From assembly GCF_022662305.1 (NCBI RefSeq), contig NZ_JAKNQH010000001.1, positions 1 to 64,000 of the forward strand: 64,000 nucleotides of DNA. Direction: 5' to 3'. The DNA is from Sphingomonas sp. BAUL-RG-20F-R05-02. GTDB lineage: Bacteria > Pseudomonadota > Alphaproteobacteria > Sphingomonadales > Sphingomonadaceae. Position 1 is the stretch's first letter. Each line of letters starts with the position of its first letter. Both the position numbers and the translations under genes were made by a program. Under the pieces are notes generated by a model. That model saw nothing but the letters and a program-made list of their open reading frames with translations. It did no database searches and was not told where the DNA came from. Below are positions 49,982-57,726 of this stretch, one piece after another.

Positions 49982-50995
49982 ATGTACGAACTTTCCCTGC
50001 CGCTGCTGATCGGCCTGATCGCCGTCGCGCTGGCCTTCGATTTCCTCAACGGCCTGCATGACGCGGCCAATTCGATCGCGACCGTGGTTGCGACGCGACT
50101 GCTCAAACCCGTCCACGCGGTCGGCATGGCGGCATTCTGTAACTTCGCCGCCTATTTCTTGACGATCACGTTTCCCAGCCTGCACAAGGTGGCGGATACG
50201 ATCGGTCAGGGGTTGATTGAAAAGAACCTGATCACACCGGGCGTCGTATTCGGCGCGCTGGCCGGTGCGATGGTATGGAACGTGGTGACCTGGCTGAAGG
50301 GCATTCCTTCCTCGTCCAGCCACGCGCTTGTCGGTGGGATGATCGGCGCGGGGGTGGCGCATGCGGGCATCGGCACGATCAAGTGGGTCGGCCTCAACAA
50401 GACGCTGATCGCGATCGTATTGTCGCCGACGCTCGGCATGATCCTGGCGATGCTCATCATGCTGGCGACCAGTTGGGCGCTACACCGTGTGAGTGCGCAC
50501 CGCGCGGAAAAGACGTTCCGCAATCTGCACCTGTGCTCTTCCGCCGCCTACTCGCTCAGCCACGGCCTGAACGACGCGCAGAAGACGATGGGGATCATCA
50601 CGGTGCTGCTCTACTCGACCGGCTATCTGCACGGGACGTTCGCGGTGCCGCACTGGGTCGCGATTGCCTGCTACGTCGCAATTGCGATGGGCACGATGAC
50701 CGGCGGGTGGAAGATCATCGAGACGATGGGCTCGCGCATCACCAAGCTGTCACAGCATCAGGGGTTCAGCGCATCGCTCAGCGGGTCGATCATCCTGTTC
50801 TCCGCCTCGTGGCTCGGCATACCGGTGTCGACCACGCACACCATCACCGGCGCGGTGATCGGCGCAGGCACGGCGCGGCGCGCGTCGGCGGTGCGTTGGG
50901 GCGTGGCCGGCAATGTTGTGATCGCGTGGATCATCACCATTCCGGCTTCGGCGGCGGTGGGCGCGCTGTTCTACAGCCTGACGCTGCTGTTCTAA
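49982..50995 (+). CDS. pit: Low-affinity inorganic phosphate transporter (Pit family)
   Basis: A 337-residue integral membrane protein with about ten hydrophobic segments. The two inverted-repeat signatures are clear: FDFLNGLHDAANSIATVVATR in the first half and SLSHGLNDAQKTMGI in the second, with SSSSHAL and VSTTHTITGAV. It imports phosphate-metal complexes driven by protons. It starts 6 nt after the Nudix-DUF47 gene, the usual DUF47-pit pairing. Confidence 0.95.
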   Translation: MYELSLPLLIGLIAVALAFDFLNGLHDAANSIATVVATRLLKPVHAVGMAAFCNFAAYFLTITFPSLHKVADTIGQGLIEKNLITPGVVFGALAGAMVWNVVTWLKGIPSSSSHALVGGMIGAGVAHAGIGTIKWVGLNKTLIAIVLSPTLGMILAMLIMLATSWALHRVSAHRAEKTFRNLHLCSSAAYSLSHGLNDAQKTMGIITVLLYSTGYLHGTFAVPHWVAIACYVAIAMGTMTGGWKIIETMGSRITKLSQHQGFSASLSGSIILFSASWLGIPVSTTHTITGAVIGAGTARRASAVRWGVAGNVVIAWIITIPASAAVGALFYSLTLLF

Positions 50996-51094
50996 ACCGC
51001 GCGGGACGGGGAGCGGAATGGTGTGGCAATCGTTGCTACCCGCGACCCCGCCTGAAAAGGCGACAGTAACGAACGCCTTGTCCGGAGATTGCCC

Positions 51095-52174
51095 ATGCCG
51101 TTCCCCGCGCCCTATGTTGCCGACGCCGCCCGCTACGACGATCGCATGCCGTATCGTCGCACCGGCCGCAGCGGGCTGAAACTGCCGGCGATCAGCCTTG
51201 GCCTGTGGCAGAACTTCGGCGGCACCGACGTGTTCGAGACCGGCCGTTCGATCCTGCGCCGCGCATTCGACCGGGGCGTCACGCACTTCGATCTCGCCAA
51301 TAATTACGGTCCGCCCTACGGCTCGGCGGAAGAGAATTTTGGCCTGGTCCTCGCCGCCGATTTCGCCGCGCATCGTGACGAACTGATCCTCTCGACCAAG
51401 GCGGGGTGGGACATGTGGCCGGGGCCATATGGCGATATCGGCTCTTCCAAAAAGTATCTCATCGCCAGTTGCGAGCAGAGCCTGAAGCGGATGGGGGTCG
51501 ATTACGTCGACATCTTCTACTCGCACAGGGTTGACCCGAATACGCCGCTTGAGGAGACGATGGGCGCACTGGTCCAGCTCCATCGGCAGGGCAAGGCGCT
51601 GTACGTCGGCATCTCGTCCTACGAACCGGGGTTGACCCGTCAGGCCGCCGCGATTCTGGCGGAGGAGAAGGTACCGCTGTTCATCCACCAGCCGAGCTAT
51701 TCGATCCTCAACCGCTGGATCGAGCGGGACCTGCTCGACACGCTGGAGGATCTCGGCACCGGCTGCATCGCGTTCTCGCCGCTTGCGCAAGGGATGCTCA
51801 CCGCCAAATACCTTGGCGGCGTGCCGGAGGATGCGCGCGCCAGTCGTGGCGGCTCATTCGCGCAGACGCTGCTGTCCGATCAGAACCTCGCCGCGATCCG
51901 TACGCTCGACGGTATCGCCAAAGCGCGCGGCCAGACGCTGGCGCAGATGGCGATCGCGTGGGTGCTGCGCGACGCCCGTGTGACGTCGGCGTTGATCGGC
52001 GCGCGTACCCTCGAACAACTCGACGACTCGCTCGACGCGGTAAAGCGGCTTGATTTTTCGCCGGAAGACCTTGCGGCGATCGACAAGGCGGCAGAAGATG
52101 GTGGGATCAACATCTGGTCTTCATCGTCGGATATCGTCGATCTGCCTGCGGCGCAGGGTGTGCCGGCGCGGTGA
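51095..52174 (+). CDS. Aldo/keto reductase, YghZ (L-glyceraldehyde 3-phosphate reductase) type
   Basis: A 359-residue NADPH-dependent TIM-barrel oxidoreductase. The catalytic Asp and Tyr are in THFDLANNYGPPYG and the Lys in STKAGWDMWPGPYG; HxxxP-type DIFYSHRVDP and the cofactor-binding end ALIGARTLEQLDDSL follow. The long loop near YGSAEENFG and the overall length match YghZ. It may detoxify L-GAP or methylglyoxal. The ATG at 51095 has GGAG 7 nt upstream. It stands alone between pit and the SWIB gene. Confidence 0.92.
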   Translation: MPFPAPYVADAARYDDRMPYRRTGRSGLKLPAISLGLWQNFGGTDVFETGRSILRRAFDRGVTHFDLANNYGPPYGSAEENFGLVLAADFAAHRDELILSTKAGWDMWPGPYGDIGSSKKYLIASCEQSLKRMGVDYVDIFYSHRVDPNTPLEETMGALVQLHRQGKALYVGISSYEPGLTRQAAAILAEEKVPLFIHQPSYSILNRWIERDLLDTLEDLGTGCIAFSPLAQGMLTAKYLGGVPEDARASRGGSFAQTLLSDQNLAAIRTLDGIAKARGQTLAQMAIAWVLRDARVTSALIGARTLEQLDDSLDAVKRLDFSPEDLAAIDKAAEDGGINIWSSSSDIVDLPAAQGVPAR

Positions 52175-52307
52175 AGACGATGGGAACGTGGTGAAGATCG
52201 GGCCGATACCGCGCCTTTCTGAGTGTTCCGAGCAACGAACGGGGTTGCGCAGCGTATATGTGCGGCACACTGTAATTCGACGACCAGGAATTTGAGGGAG
52301 AGCAATC

Positions 52308-52649
52308 ATGGCACGATCAGCGGAAAAGCGCGGCAAGGACGAAACGGCAGCCGCGGAAAAGAAGGTCAAGGCGACCGGCAAGCCGGCCGCAGGCGCACGT
52401 GGCGGCATCACCGCCCCGGTCACGCCGTCGGAGGATCTGGCCGAGATCGTCGGCAAGGATGATCTCCCGCGCAGCGAGGTCGTGAAAAAGGTGTGGGAAT
52501 ACATCAAGAAGCACGATCTTCAGGACGCCAAGGATCGCCGCCAGATCAACGGCGATGACAAGTTGCAGAAGATCTTCGGCAAGAAGTCGGTCAGCATGTT
52601 CGAGATGAACAAGCACCTGAGCGCACATTTGACTGCGAAGAAGGATTGA
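52308..52649 (+). CDS. SWIB/MDM2-domain protein
   Basis: 113 residues. A Lys/Ala-rich basic tail (residues 1-35) precedes a SWIB domain (LPRSEVVKKVWEYIKKHDLQ, then NGDDKLQKIFGKKSVSMFEM and NKHLSAHL). This fold is known from eukaryotic chromatin remodellers and p53 regulators and is also found in chlamydiae and some Alphaproteobacteria. The basic tail suggests DNA or RNA binding. Bacterial function is not settled. A GAGGGAG ribosome-binding site precedes the ATG and a classic terminator follows. Confidence 0.93.
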   Translation: MARSAEKRGKDETAAAEKKVKATGKPAAGARGGITAPVTPSEDLAEIVGKDDLPRSEVVKKVWEYIKKHDLQDAKDRRQINGDDKLQKIFGKKSVSMFEMNKHLSAHLTAKKD

Positions 52650-52691
52650 TCGTGGCGCGTTCCCGATGCGGGAACGTGTGATATTGCGGAG

Positions 52692-52728
52692 CGGGGCGGA
52701 AGCAGATGATGCTTCCGCCCCGTTTTTT
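52692..52728 (+). terminator. Rho-independent terminator of the SWIB gene
   Basis: A perfect 12-bp stem CGGGGCGGAAGC (52692-52703) with its complement (52711-52722), a 7-nt loop and six T residues directly after. Confidence 0.95.
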
Positions 52729-52793
52729 GTGCGCTCGACTCAGGTCACAACCGGCGTCGGCATGGCGCTCCACGTCCGGTACGCGCTCACTGC

Positions 52794-52807
52794 ATGATGC
52801 ACATCAA
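52794..52807 (+). promoter_or_regulatory. FNR/FixK-like box upstream of the hemerythrin gene
   Basis: ATGAT-GCAC-ATCAA at 52794-52807 matches the TTGAT-N4-ATCAA consensus in 9 of 10 positions. It lies 77 nt before the hemerythrin ATG, and its centre is about 40 nt before a TTGTAAAG stretch that could hold the -10, the usual activator position for this family. Confidence 0.5.
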
Positions 52808-52884
52808 GTCGAGGAACGCGCCTCGACCGTGTGCATTGTAAAGTCGAGGCCCAAAGCGGGCTTGAGCAAGCTGGAGCAGCCACC

Positions 52885-53427
52885 ATGTCCGTTATCGATA
52901 AAGCCATCGCCGCCATCACCCCGCCCGAGAGCGAGGAAGCTCGCGTGGAAGCGCGCGCCAAGGCCGAAGCCGCCGCCACGCCCGGCGACTGGTTGTCACT
53001 GATCCTCGATCATCACCGCCAGATCGAACGCGCGTTCGATGCGGTTGAGGCTGCCGCCGCCCCAGCCGAGCGGATCGCCGCGCAGAAGGCGCTGGGCGTC
53101 ATTCTGACCGGCCACGCGGTCGCGGAGGAGGCGGCGATCTATCCCGCAATGGCCGAGGAACACCAGGTCGGCCATGCGGAGCTCGCCTATCAGGAACAGT
53201 CCGCCGCGAAGATGGAACTCGGTCTGCTCGAACGGCTTGATCCGATGAGCCAAGATTACCTCGACAAGCTTGGCCACATCCGCGGTGCGGTGACGCACCA
53301 CATCTATTCCGAGGAAGGCACATGGTTCCTCCAGTTGAAGCAGGAAGCCTCCGCCGATGAACAGTCGATGATCTCGCAGCGGTATAAGGAAGAGTTCAGC
53401 CGGTACATGGGATCGGACGCGGTTTGA
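52885..53427 (+). CDS. Hemerythrin-like (HHE) domain protein
   Basis: A 180-residue four-helix-bundle protein with a likely non-haem di-iron site. Candidate ligands are in LILDHHRQIERAF, LTGHAVAEEAAIYPAM and AVTHHIYSEEGTWF. Relatives sense or buffer O2, NO or iron and repair Fe-S clusters. The ATG at 52885 has GGAG 9 nt upstream; the first ~35 residues are an Ala/Glu-rich helix. An FNR-like site lies upstream. It converges on the DUF1989 gene. Confidence 0.9.
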   Translation: MSVIDKAIAAITPPESEEARVEARAKAEAAATPGDWLSLILDHHRQIERAFDAVEAAAAPAERIAAQKALGVILTGHAVAEEAAIYPAMAEEHQVGHAELAYQEQSAAKMELGLLERLDPMSQDYLDKLGHIRGAVTHHIYSEEGTWFLQLKQEASADEQSMISQRYKEEFSRYMGSDAV

Positions 53428-53437
53428 CCCCGGCGCA

Positions 53438-53465
53438 TCGCCCGCCACCACCGGGTGGCGGGCGA
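53438..53465. terminator. Shared terminator hairpin between hemerythrin and DUF1989 genes
   Basis: A perfect 12-bp GC-rich stem (53438-53449 with 53454-53465) and a 4-nt loop fill most of the 43-nt gap between two convergent genes. No T-run. Confidence 0.7.
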
Positions 53466-53470
53466 GCACA

Positions 53471-54061
53471 TCAGTCGATACGATACTCGATGGGTTTGAA
53501 GGTGCCACCGTTCGAGTCCGGCGCCGAACATGCCGTCAGGCCGATAATCAGGTCCATGTCAGCACGAAACACGACGTGATCGCCCGCCTTGCTGACCGGT
53601 GGCAGAACCTTCAGCTTGCCGGTTTCACTGTCGATCGGCACGTTCATGAAACAGTTGAACGCGATCGGAATGCGATCCGGCGTTACGCCATACGGCGCCA
53701 GTGCCTCCGCGAGGTTGCCGAAACAGCCACGATGCACCGGTAGCGTTGGATAGAAGTGCAGAAACGTATCGGTCGAACACGGGGTCAGCAGGAAATCGTG
53801 GATCCCGACAGTATCGGCGATGATCTCGAGCATCACCCGACTACGGTTCGAATAGAGTTTGTGGCCGGTGGTGAGCCGAATCGTTTCCGCATAATCCAGC
53901 GTTCGCCCCGAGGAGATCACCTCGTCGAGATCATCGGCGTTAAACGCGAGCAGATCGGCAACCTGCTCACCGCGCGGGTCGATCACGGTCAACGTTGCCC
54001 CGCGCGGTAGCGCGAAGGCGGTGCCGCTGCGTTCGGGGATGACGACGGCGGGGGCGCTCAT
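53471..54061 (-). CDS. DUF1989 (urea carboxylase-associated) family protein
   Basis: 196 residues. Conserved DUF1989 stretches are present: TLTVIDPRGEQVADLLAFN, HRGCFGNLAEALAPYGV, NCFMNVPID and the late DLIIGLTACSAPDSNGG with a conserved Cys. Members CgdA/CgdB form carboxyguanidine deiminase in guanidine breakdown; most others are uncharacterised. No urea or guanidine carboxylase is in this window. Its ATG overlaps the stop of the GntA-like gene by ATGA, so the two form a coupled pair. A role in processing a guanidino or N-hydroxyguanidino compound is inferred from the partner. Confidence 0.87.
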   Translation of the reverse strand: MSAPAVVIPERSGTAFALPRGATLTVIDPRGEQVADLLAFNADDLDEVISSGRTLDYAETIRLTTGHKLYSNRSRVMLEIIADTVGIHDFLLTPCSTDTFLHFYPTLPVHRGCFGNLAEALAPYGVTPDRIPIAFNCFMNVPIDSETGKLKVLPPVSKAGDHVVFRADMDLIIGLTACSAPDSNGGTFKPIEYRID

Positions 54062-54762
54062 TGCTCGCCCTTGTACTGGAACGGGCAGCGCCATTCGGTA
54101 TCGACCGCGCGGCCCGAATATTGCCGCGCCTCGCTCATGTCACCATGCCGGGCCAGCATCGGGTTGCGCGATCCGGCCAGCGCCTCGTCACGAACCATGA
54201 TCTTTTCGCGCATCCCTTCATATTTGCCCATCGCGCGCAGCGCCTCGAACTGGTCATGCAGGTTGAAGATCATCGTCGGCCGCGAGAAGCGACGGGCGGG
54301 ACGACTGGCCTGCGGGTGCAACCCGACGACGAAGAACGCTTCGCCGCCGAAGCTCAGCGAAAAATGCGGATCGCCGGGATCGGCGCTGACCCGGGTATCG
54401 TAGCGCTGGCCACGCCAGATATCCTTGTCGGACAGCGACTGGATGCGCGTCCAAAGCGCTCCCTCGAATTCCGTCTCGGTGAAGTCCGTCGGGCCTTCGA
54501 AGATCACCGCAAAGCTGCGGAACAGGCCGGGGTCGTCCCGATACCGTTCCGCCCAGGTCATCAGCCCGTCGTGGATGCGCAGATCGTCCCACGCGCTGTC
54601 GATCGCATTGCACGCCAGGACTTCCAGCGTACCGTGCGCCAGCGCGGACTTCGCGCCGACGCACGGGAAGTCGGCCGCACCGACATGATCTTTCATCAGG
54701 AGTTCGAGTTCCCCCTGGGCAGGATGCTGCCAGGGAAAGAGCGGCGAGGTCGCGGATTTCAT
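54058..54762 (-). CDS. YqcI/YcgG-family protein, GntA-like haem-dependent N-hydroxylase homologue
   Basis: 234 residues spanning the whole YqcI/YcgG domain (FPCVGAKSALAHGTLEVL near the start, FSLSFGGEAFFVVGLHP, FNLHDQFEALR, and the ending EWRCPFQYKG). A characterised member, GntA of guanitoxin biosynthesis, is a haem enzyme that N-hydroxylates a guanidino group. None of the other guanitoxin genes is here, so the product must differ. It is first in a two-gene operon with the DUF1989 protein. An imperfect FNR-like box lies 45 nt upstream. The substrate, possibly arginine or another guanidino compound, is not known. Confidence 0.85.
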   Translation of the reverse strand: MKSATSPLFPWQHPAQGELELLMKDHVGAADFPCVGAKSALAHGTLEVLACNAIDSAWDDLRIHDGLMTWAERYRDDPGLFRSFAVIFEGPTDFTETEFEGALWTRIQSLSDKDIWRGQRYDTRVSADPGDPHFSLSFGGEAFFVVGLHPQASRPARRFSRPTMIFNLHDQFEALRAMGKYEGMREKIMVRDEALAGSRNPMLARHGDMSEARQYSGRAVDTEWRCPFQYKGEQ

Positions 54763-54806
54763 CCCACGACTACGCCCGGTCCGGAGCGATGTTCCGCAGA
54801 TTCGCC

Positions 54807-54820
54807 CTGATCGAAAGCAA
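54807..54820 (-). promoter_or_regulatory. Imperfect FNR/FixK-like box upstream of the GntA-like operon
   Basis: CTGAT-CGAA-AGCAA at 54807-54820 matches TTGAT-N4-ATCAA at 8 of 10 positions. It lies 45 nt before the start of the GntA-like gene, in an 80-nt gap. By itself this match is weak. Confidence 0.3.
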
Positions 54821-54842
54821 GTCAGGTTAATACGGTCACTCG

Positions 54843-55115
54843 TTATTCGAGGTCGTTTTCGCTTATGACGATCAGATCGGCCGAGTCGTCGCGGCGCAGC
54901 GCTACCAGCCCCGCTTCGCCGATCGTGTCGCTGAAACGGGTGAACATCTCGATCGCGTCGTCTTCGGGAACGTCGCCGCTCAATGCCTCCAGCACGGCAT
55001 ATTGCACGCCGAACTGATATTCATCGCCGTCTACCTCGGCGGTGAACTCGACCATCCGCTCGTCGATATTGTCAAGAGCGGTTGCCAGGTCGATGTCCAT
55101 CTTGTCTGCAGCCAT
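54843..55115 (-). CDS. DUF1488-like small protein
   Basis: A 90-residue acidic protein (EFTAEVDGDEYQFGVQYAVLE, then DAIEMFTRFSDTIGEAGLVAL). The pattern of short strand, helix and late EAGL helix resembles DUF1488, a small family of unknown role common in Proteobacteria. The ATG at 55115 has AAGGA 7 nt upstream. It lies between the GntA-like operon and the Crp/Fnr gene, divergent from the latter. Confidence 0.7.
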   Translation of the reverse strand: MAADKMDIDLATALDNIDERMVEFTAEVDGDEYQFGVQYAVLEALSGDVPEDDAIEMFTRFSDTIGEAGLVALRRDDSADLIVISENDLE

Positions 55116-55301
55116 GATCGTTCCTTCAGGTATAAAGCGGTTGGTGGATCGCCTTCGATCAGGCAACCGCGAGGGTCAAGACGCGGTGACGCGGTGCCGG
55201 TTCAATTCGACACTGTCCGCCATGTCTCACCGGAACCTGTCGACGGGCACGACATTAACACGGAGACGTGTACGTATCGGATTAGCAGGGGGTGAATTCA
55301 C

Positions 55302-56036
55302 GTGACGCGATCAAGCACCGAGACGGCGCTCGCGCTCTACCTTCGGCGGCTGTCGGGCCGTTCACCGCTCGGCGATGAGGAACGCGCCGCGCTGCTCGCG
55401 ACGCCGGGGATCGCGACCTTGGTCGACGTGGAGCGGGATTTTGTGCGGGTCGGCGAACCGGTGCATCACGCTTGCCTCATCATTCATGGACTGGTGGCGC
55501 GGTTCGCCCAGACCCGCAATGGCGATCGCGGGATCGTGGCGATCCATATTCCCGGCGACATGGCTGATCTGCATTCGGTGGTGGCGCCGCAGGTCACCTG
55601 GGCGCTGCACGCGCTGACCCCGACCCGCATCCTGCGCATCCCGCACGAGGCATTGCGGGGGCTCGCCACACGCTATCCGAGCATCGCCACCGCTTTTTGG
55701 CGTGACTGCGCCGTCGATGCCAGCATTCTCGCGCACTGGAACGCCAACCTCGGCCGCAAGAACGCGTTGGCGCGTATCGCGCATCTGTTTGCCGAACTGC
55801 ACGTGCGCTATCAATTGATCGGGGAACGGAGCGGTGGATTCCCTTTTCCTATCACGCAGGTCGATCTAGCCGACGCCGTGGGCCTGACGCCGGTTCACCT
55901 CAATCGCATGCTGAAGCGGCTGGCGGACGACGGCGTCGCTGTGAAGAACCCGGATTCCGTGCGCATCCTAGACGAGCAGCGCCTGATCCGATTGGGCCAG
56001 TTCGACCCGGCCTATATCCAGCCTGGTCGGCGCTGA
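55302..56036 (+). CDS. Crp/Fnr-family transcriptional regulator
   Basis: 244 residues. An N-terminal cyclic-nucleotide-binding-like beta barrel (FVRVGEPVHHACLIIHGLVARF, IHIPGDMADLHS) is followed by a long helix and a C-terminal winged helix with recognition helix LADAVGLTPVHLNRMLKRL. The four N-terminal cysteines of true FNR are missing and the RXXS cAMP signature is not intact, so it is neither FNR nor CRP proper; a FixK-like or ligand-unknown regulator is likely. The start is a GTG with GGGGG upstream. FNR-like boxes lie near two neighbouring units. Confidence 0.92.
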   Translation: MTRSSTETALALYLRRLSGRSPLGDEERAALLATPGIATLVDVERDFVRVGEPVHHACLIIHGLVARFAQTRNGDRGIVAIHIPGDMADLHSVVAPQVTWALHALTPTRILRIPHEALRGLATRYPSIATAFWRDCAVDASILAHWNANLGRKNALARIAHLFAELHVRYQLIGERSGGFPFPITQVDLADAVGLTPVHLNRMLKRLADDGVAVKNPDSVRILDEQRLIRLGQFDPAYIQPGRR

Positions 56037-56051
56037 CGGCGTCCACGCGCC

Positions 56052-56273
56052 TTACTTATGCGAGCGCGGTTCCGTACCAAGATCGTGCGGGCCTTGCGGC
56101 TTCGCGTCCTGCGCGTTGGTGTCGGGTGGGACCTGGCCCTGCTCTTCACTCTGCGCGGAATTGTGGTGCGCTATGTTAAATCCGAAGAACACGACAGCCC
56201 AGACCGCCGCCACGATCGCGATGATGACAATGGCTGCCTTGCCGGCATTCCTTGGCGGCTTGGTGTTTGGCAA
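56052..56273 (-). CDS. Small single-span membrane protein
   Basis: 73 residues with one membrane helix (AAIVIIAIVAAVWAVVFFGF, about 13-32) preceded by a basic Lys/Arg start and followed by a Gln/Pro/Asp-rich tail, giving an N-in orientation. The start is a TTG supported by a GGAG 8 nt upstream. It ends 15 nt from the end of the Crp/Fnr gene (convergent) and is followed upstream by mntH on the same strand. No family is recognised. Confidence 0.6.
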   Translation of the reverse strand: MPNTKPPRNAGKAAIVIIAIVAAVWAVVFFGFNIAHHNSAQSEEQGQVPPDTNAQDAKPQGPHDLGTEPRSHK

Positions 56274-56338
56274 AAACGTAGCTCCAGTCAGTTATGCAGG
56301 GGAAATGCTCCGCGTTGCGCGAGGTTCCACAGCCAGGG

Positions 56339-57655
56339 TCACAGGCTTTGCGCGATCAGCCATACATTGGCGGTGACAATGCCGGCGAACACGCACCAGG
56401 AGGCGATCCGCACCACCAAGCCATTTGCGTGAACGCCCATGATGCGCCGGCTACTGGTGAAGCGGATCAGTGGATAGATGGCGAACGGCAGTTGCAGCGA
56501 CAGCACCACCTGCGTCAACACCAGCAACTTGCCGACGGCGTGATCGCCCAGCCACAGTACGCCGACCAACGCCGGCAGCAAAGCGAGGCCGCGCGTGATG
56601 ACACGACGCAACCAGCACGGGATCTTGAGGTCGAGGAACCCCTCCAGGATCACCTGACCCGCGATCGTGCCGGTGAAGGTCGCGCTCTGGCCGGAGGCGA
56701 ACAGCGCGATGCCGAACAGGATCGCCGCCGCCGTCGCGCCGGTGATCGGTGCGAGCAGACGGTACGCATCCTCGATCTCCGCGACATCGCCGTGCCCGCT
56801 GGCGTGGAACGTCGCGGCGGCCAGCGTCAGGATCGCACCGTTGACAAGCGTGGCGAGCAGCAGCGCTACGACGATATCGACCGTGGCGAACCGCAGCGAT
56901 TCACGCACACCGGCCGGGTCGCTGTTGGTCACGCGCGTCTGCACGATCGAGGAGTGAAGGTAGAGGTTGTGCGGCATCACCGTCGCGCCGAGGATGCCGA
57001 CCGCGAGGTAGATCGCCTGATGGTCCGCGAAGATCGACAGCTTCGGCACCATGCCATGCAGAATGCCGCCCACGCTCGGCCCGGCGATGACGAGCTGCGC
57101 GATGAAGCAGGTGGCGATCGTGAGCACCAGCCCCAGCACGATCGCCTCGATCTGTCGGAAACCATTGCCCTTCAATCCGAGCACGACGATCGTGTCGAGC
57201 CCGGTCAGCAGTACGCCCGCCCACAGCGGCACGCCGAGCAGCAGGTTAAAGGCGAGGGCGCTGCCCAGAACTTCGGCGATATCGGTAGCGATGATCGCGA
57301 TCTCGGCGAGCAGCCACAGGCCATACGTCGCCGCCGGACGATACTCGGTGCGCGCCATCCGTGCGAGATCCTCGCCCGCCACGACGCCTAGCCGCATCGC
57401 CAGCGATTGCAGCAGGATCGCGGCGATGCTCGACATCAGGACGACGAACAGCAGGTCGTAGCCGAAACGCGACCCCGCGGCGATATCGGTCGCCCAATTG
57501 CCCGGGTCCATATAGCCGACCGCCACGAGCAGCCCAGGTCCCGTCGCGCGCAGCAGCTTGCGCCACAACGGTGCGGCGTCGGCGATCGCGACCGAACCGC
57601 GCACCTCGGACGGGCAGAAGGGCGCGGTCGCAACGCGCGGCAGTTGGACAGACAT
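56339..57655 (-). CDS. mntH: Nramp-family divalent metal (Mn2+/Fe2+) transporter
   Basis: A 438-residue proton-coupled transporter with about eleven membrane helices. The metal site motifs are both intact: YMDPGNWATDI in helix 1 and GATVMPHNLYLHS in helix 6. The loop GQSATFTGTIAGQVILEGFL is also typical. It imports manganese for oxidative-stress defence and metalloenzymes. The ATG at 57655 is preceded by 71 nt after glsA. No clear MntR or Mur box was seen upstream. Confidence 0.95.
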   Translation of the reverse strand: MSVQLPRVATAPFCPSEVRGSVAIADAAPLWRKLLRATGPGLLVAVGYMDPGNWATDIAAGSRFGYDLLFVVLMSSIAAILLQSLAMRLGVVAGEDLARMARTEYRPAATYGLWLLAEIAIIATDIAEVLGSALAFNLLLGVPLWAGVLLTGLDTIVVLGLKGNGFRQIEAIVLGLVLTIATCFIAQLVIAGPSVGGILHGMVPKLSIFADHQAIYLAVGILGATVMPHNLYLHSSIVQTRVTNSDPAGVRESLRFATVDIVVALLLATLVNGAILTLAAATFHASGHGDVAEIEDAYRLLAPITGATAAAILFGIALFASGQSATFTGTIAGQVILEGFLDLKIPCWLRRVITRGLALLPALVGVLWLGDHAVGKLLVLTQVVLSLQLPFAIYPLIRFTSSRRIMGVHANGLVVRIASWCVFAGIVTANVWLIAQSL

Positions 57656-57726
57656 GCCCAGGCTGTATCAACAGGGACGCGGCGGTGCCACCATCATCGA
57701 TCGATGTCGTTGATCGCAATCGGCGA

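Noticed and set aside
55229..55260. GGAAC-N16-CATT resembling a general-stress (EcfG) promoter before the Crp/Fnr gene; similar GGAAC hits before the SWIB gene and the small membrane protein
   Set aside because: The -10 parts (CATT, CGAT) deviate from CGTT in each case. GGAAC occurs often by chance in this GC-rich DNA.
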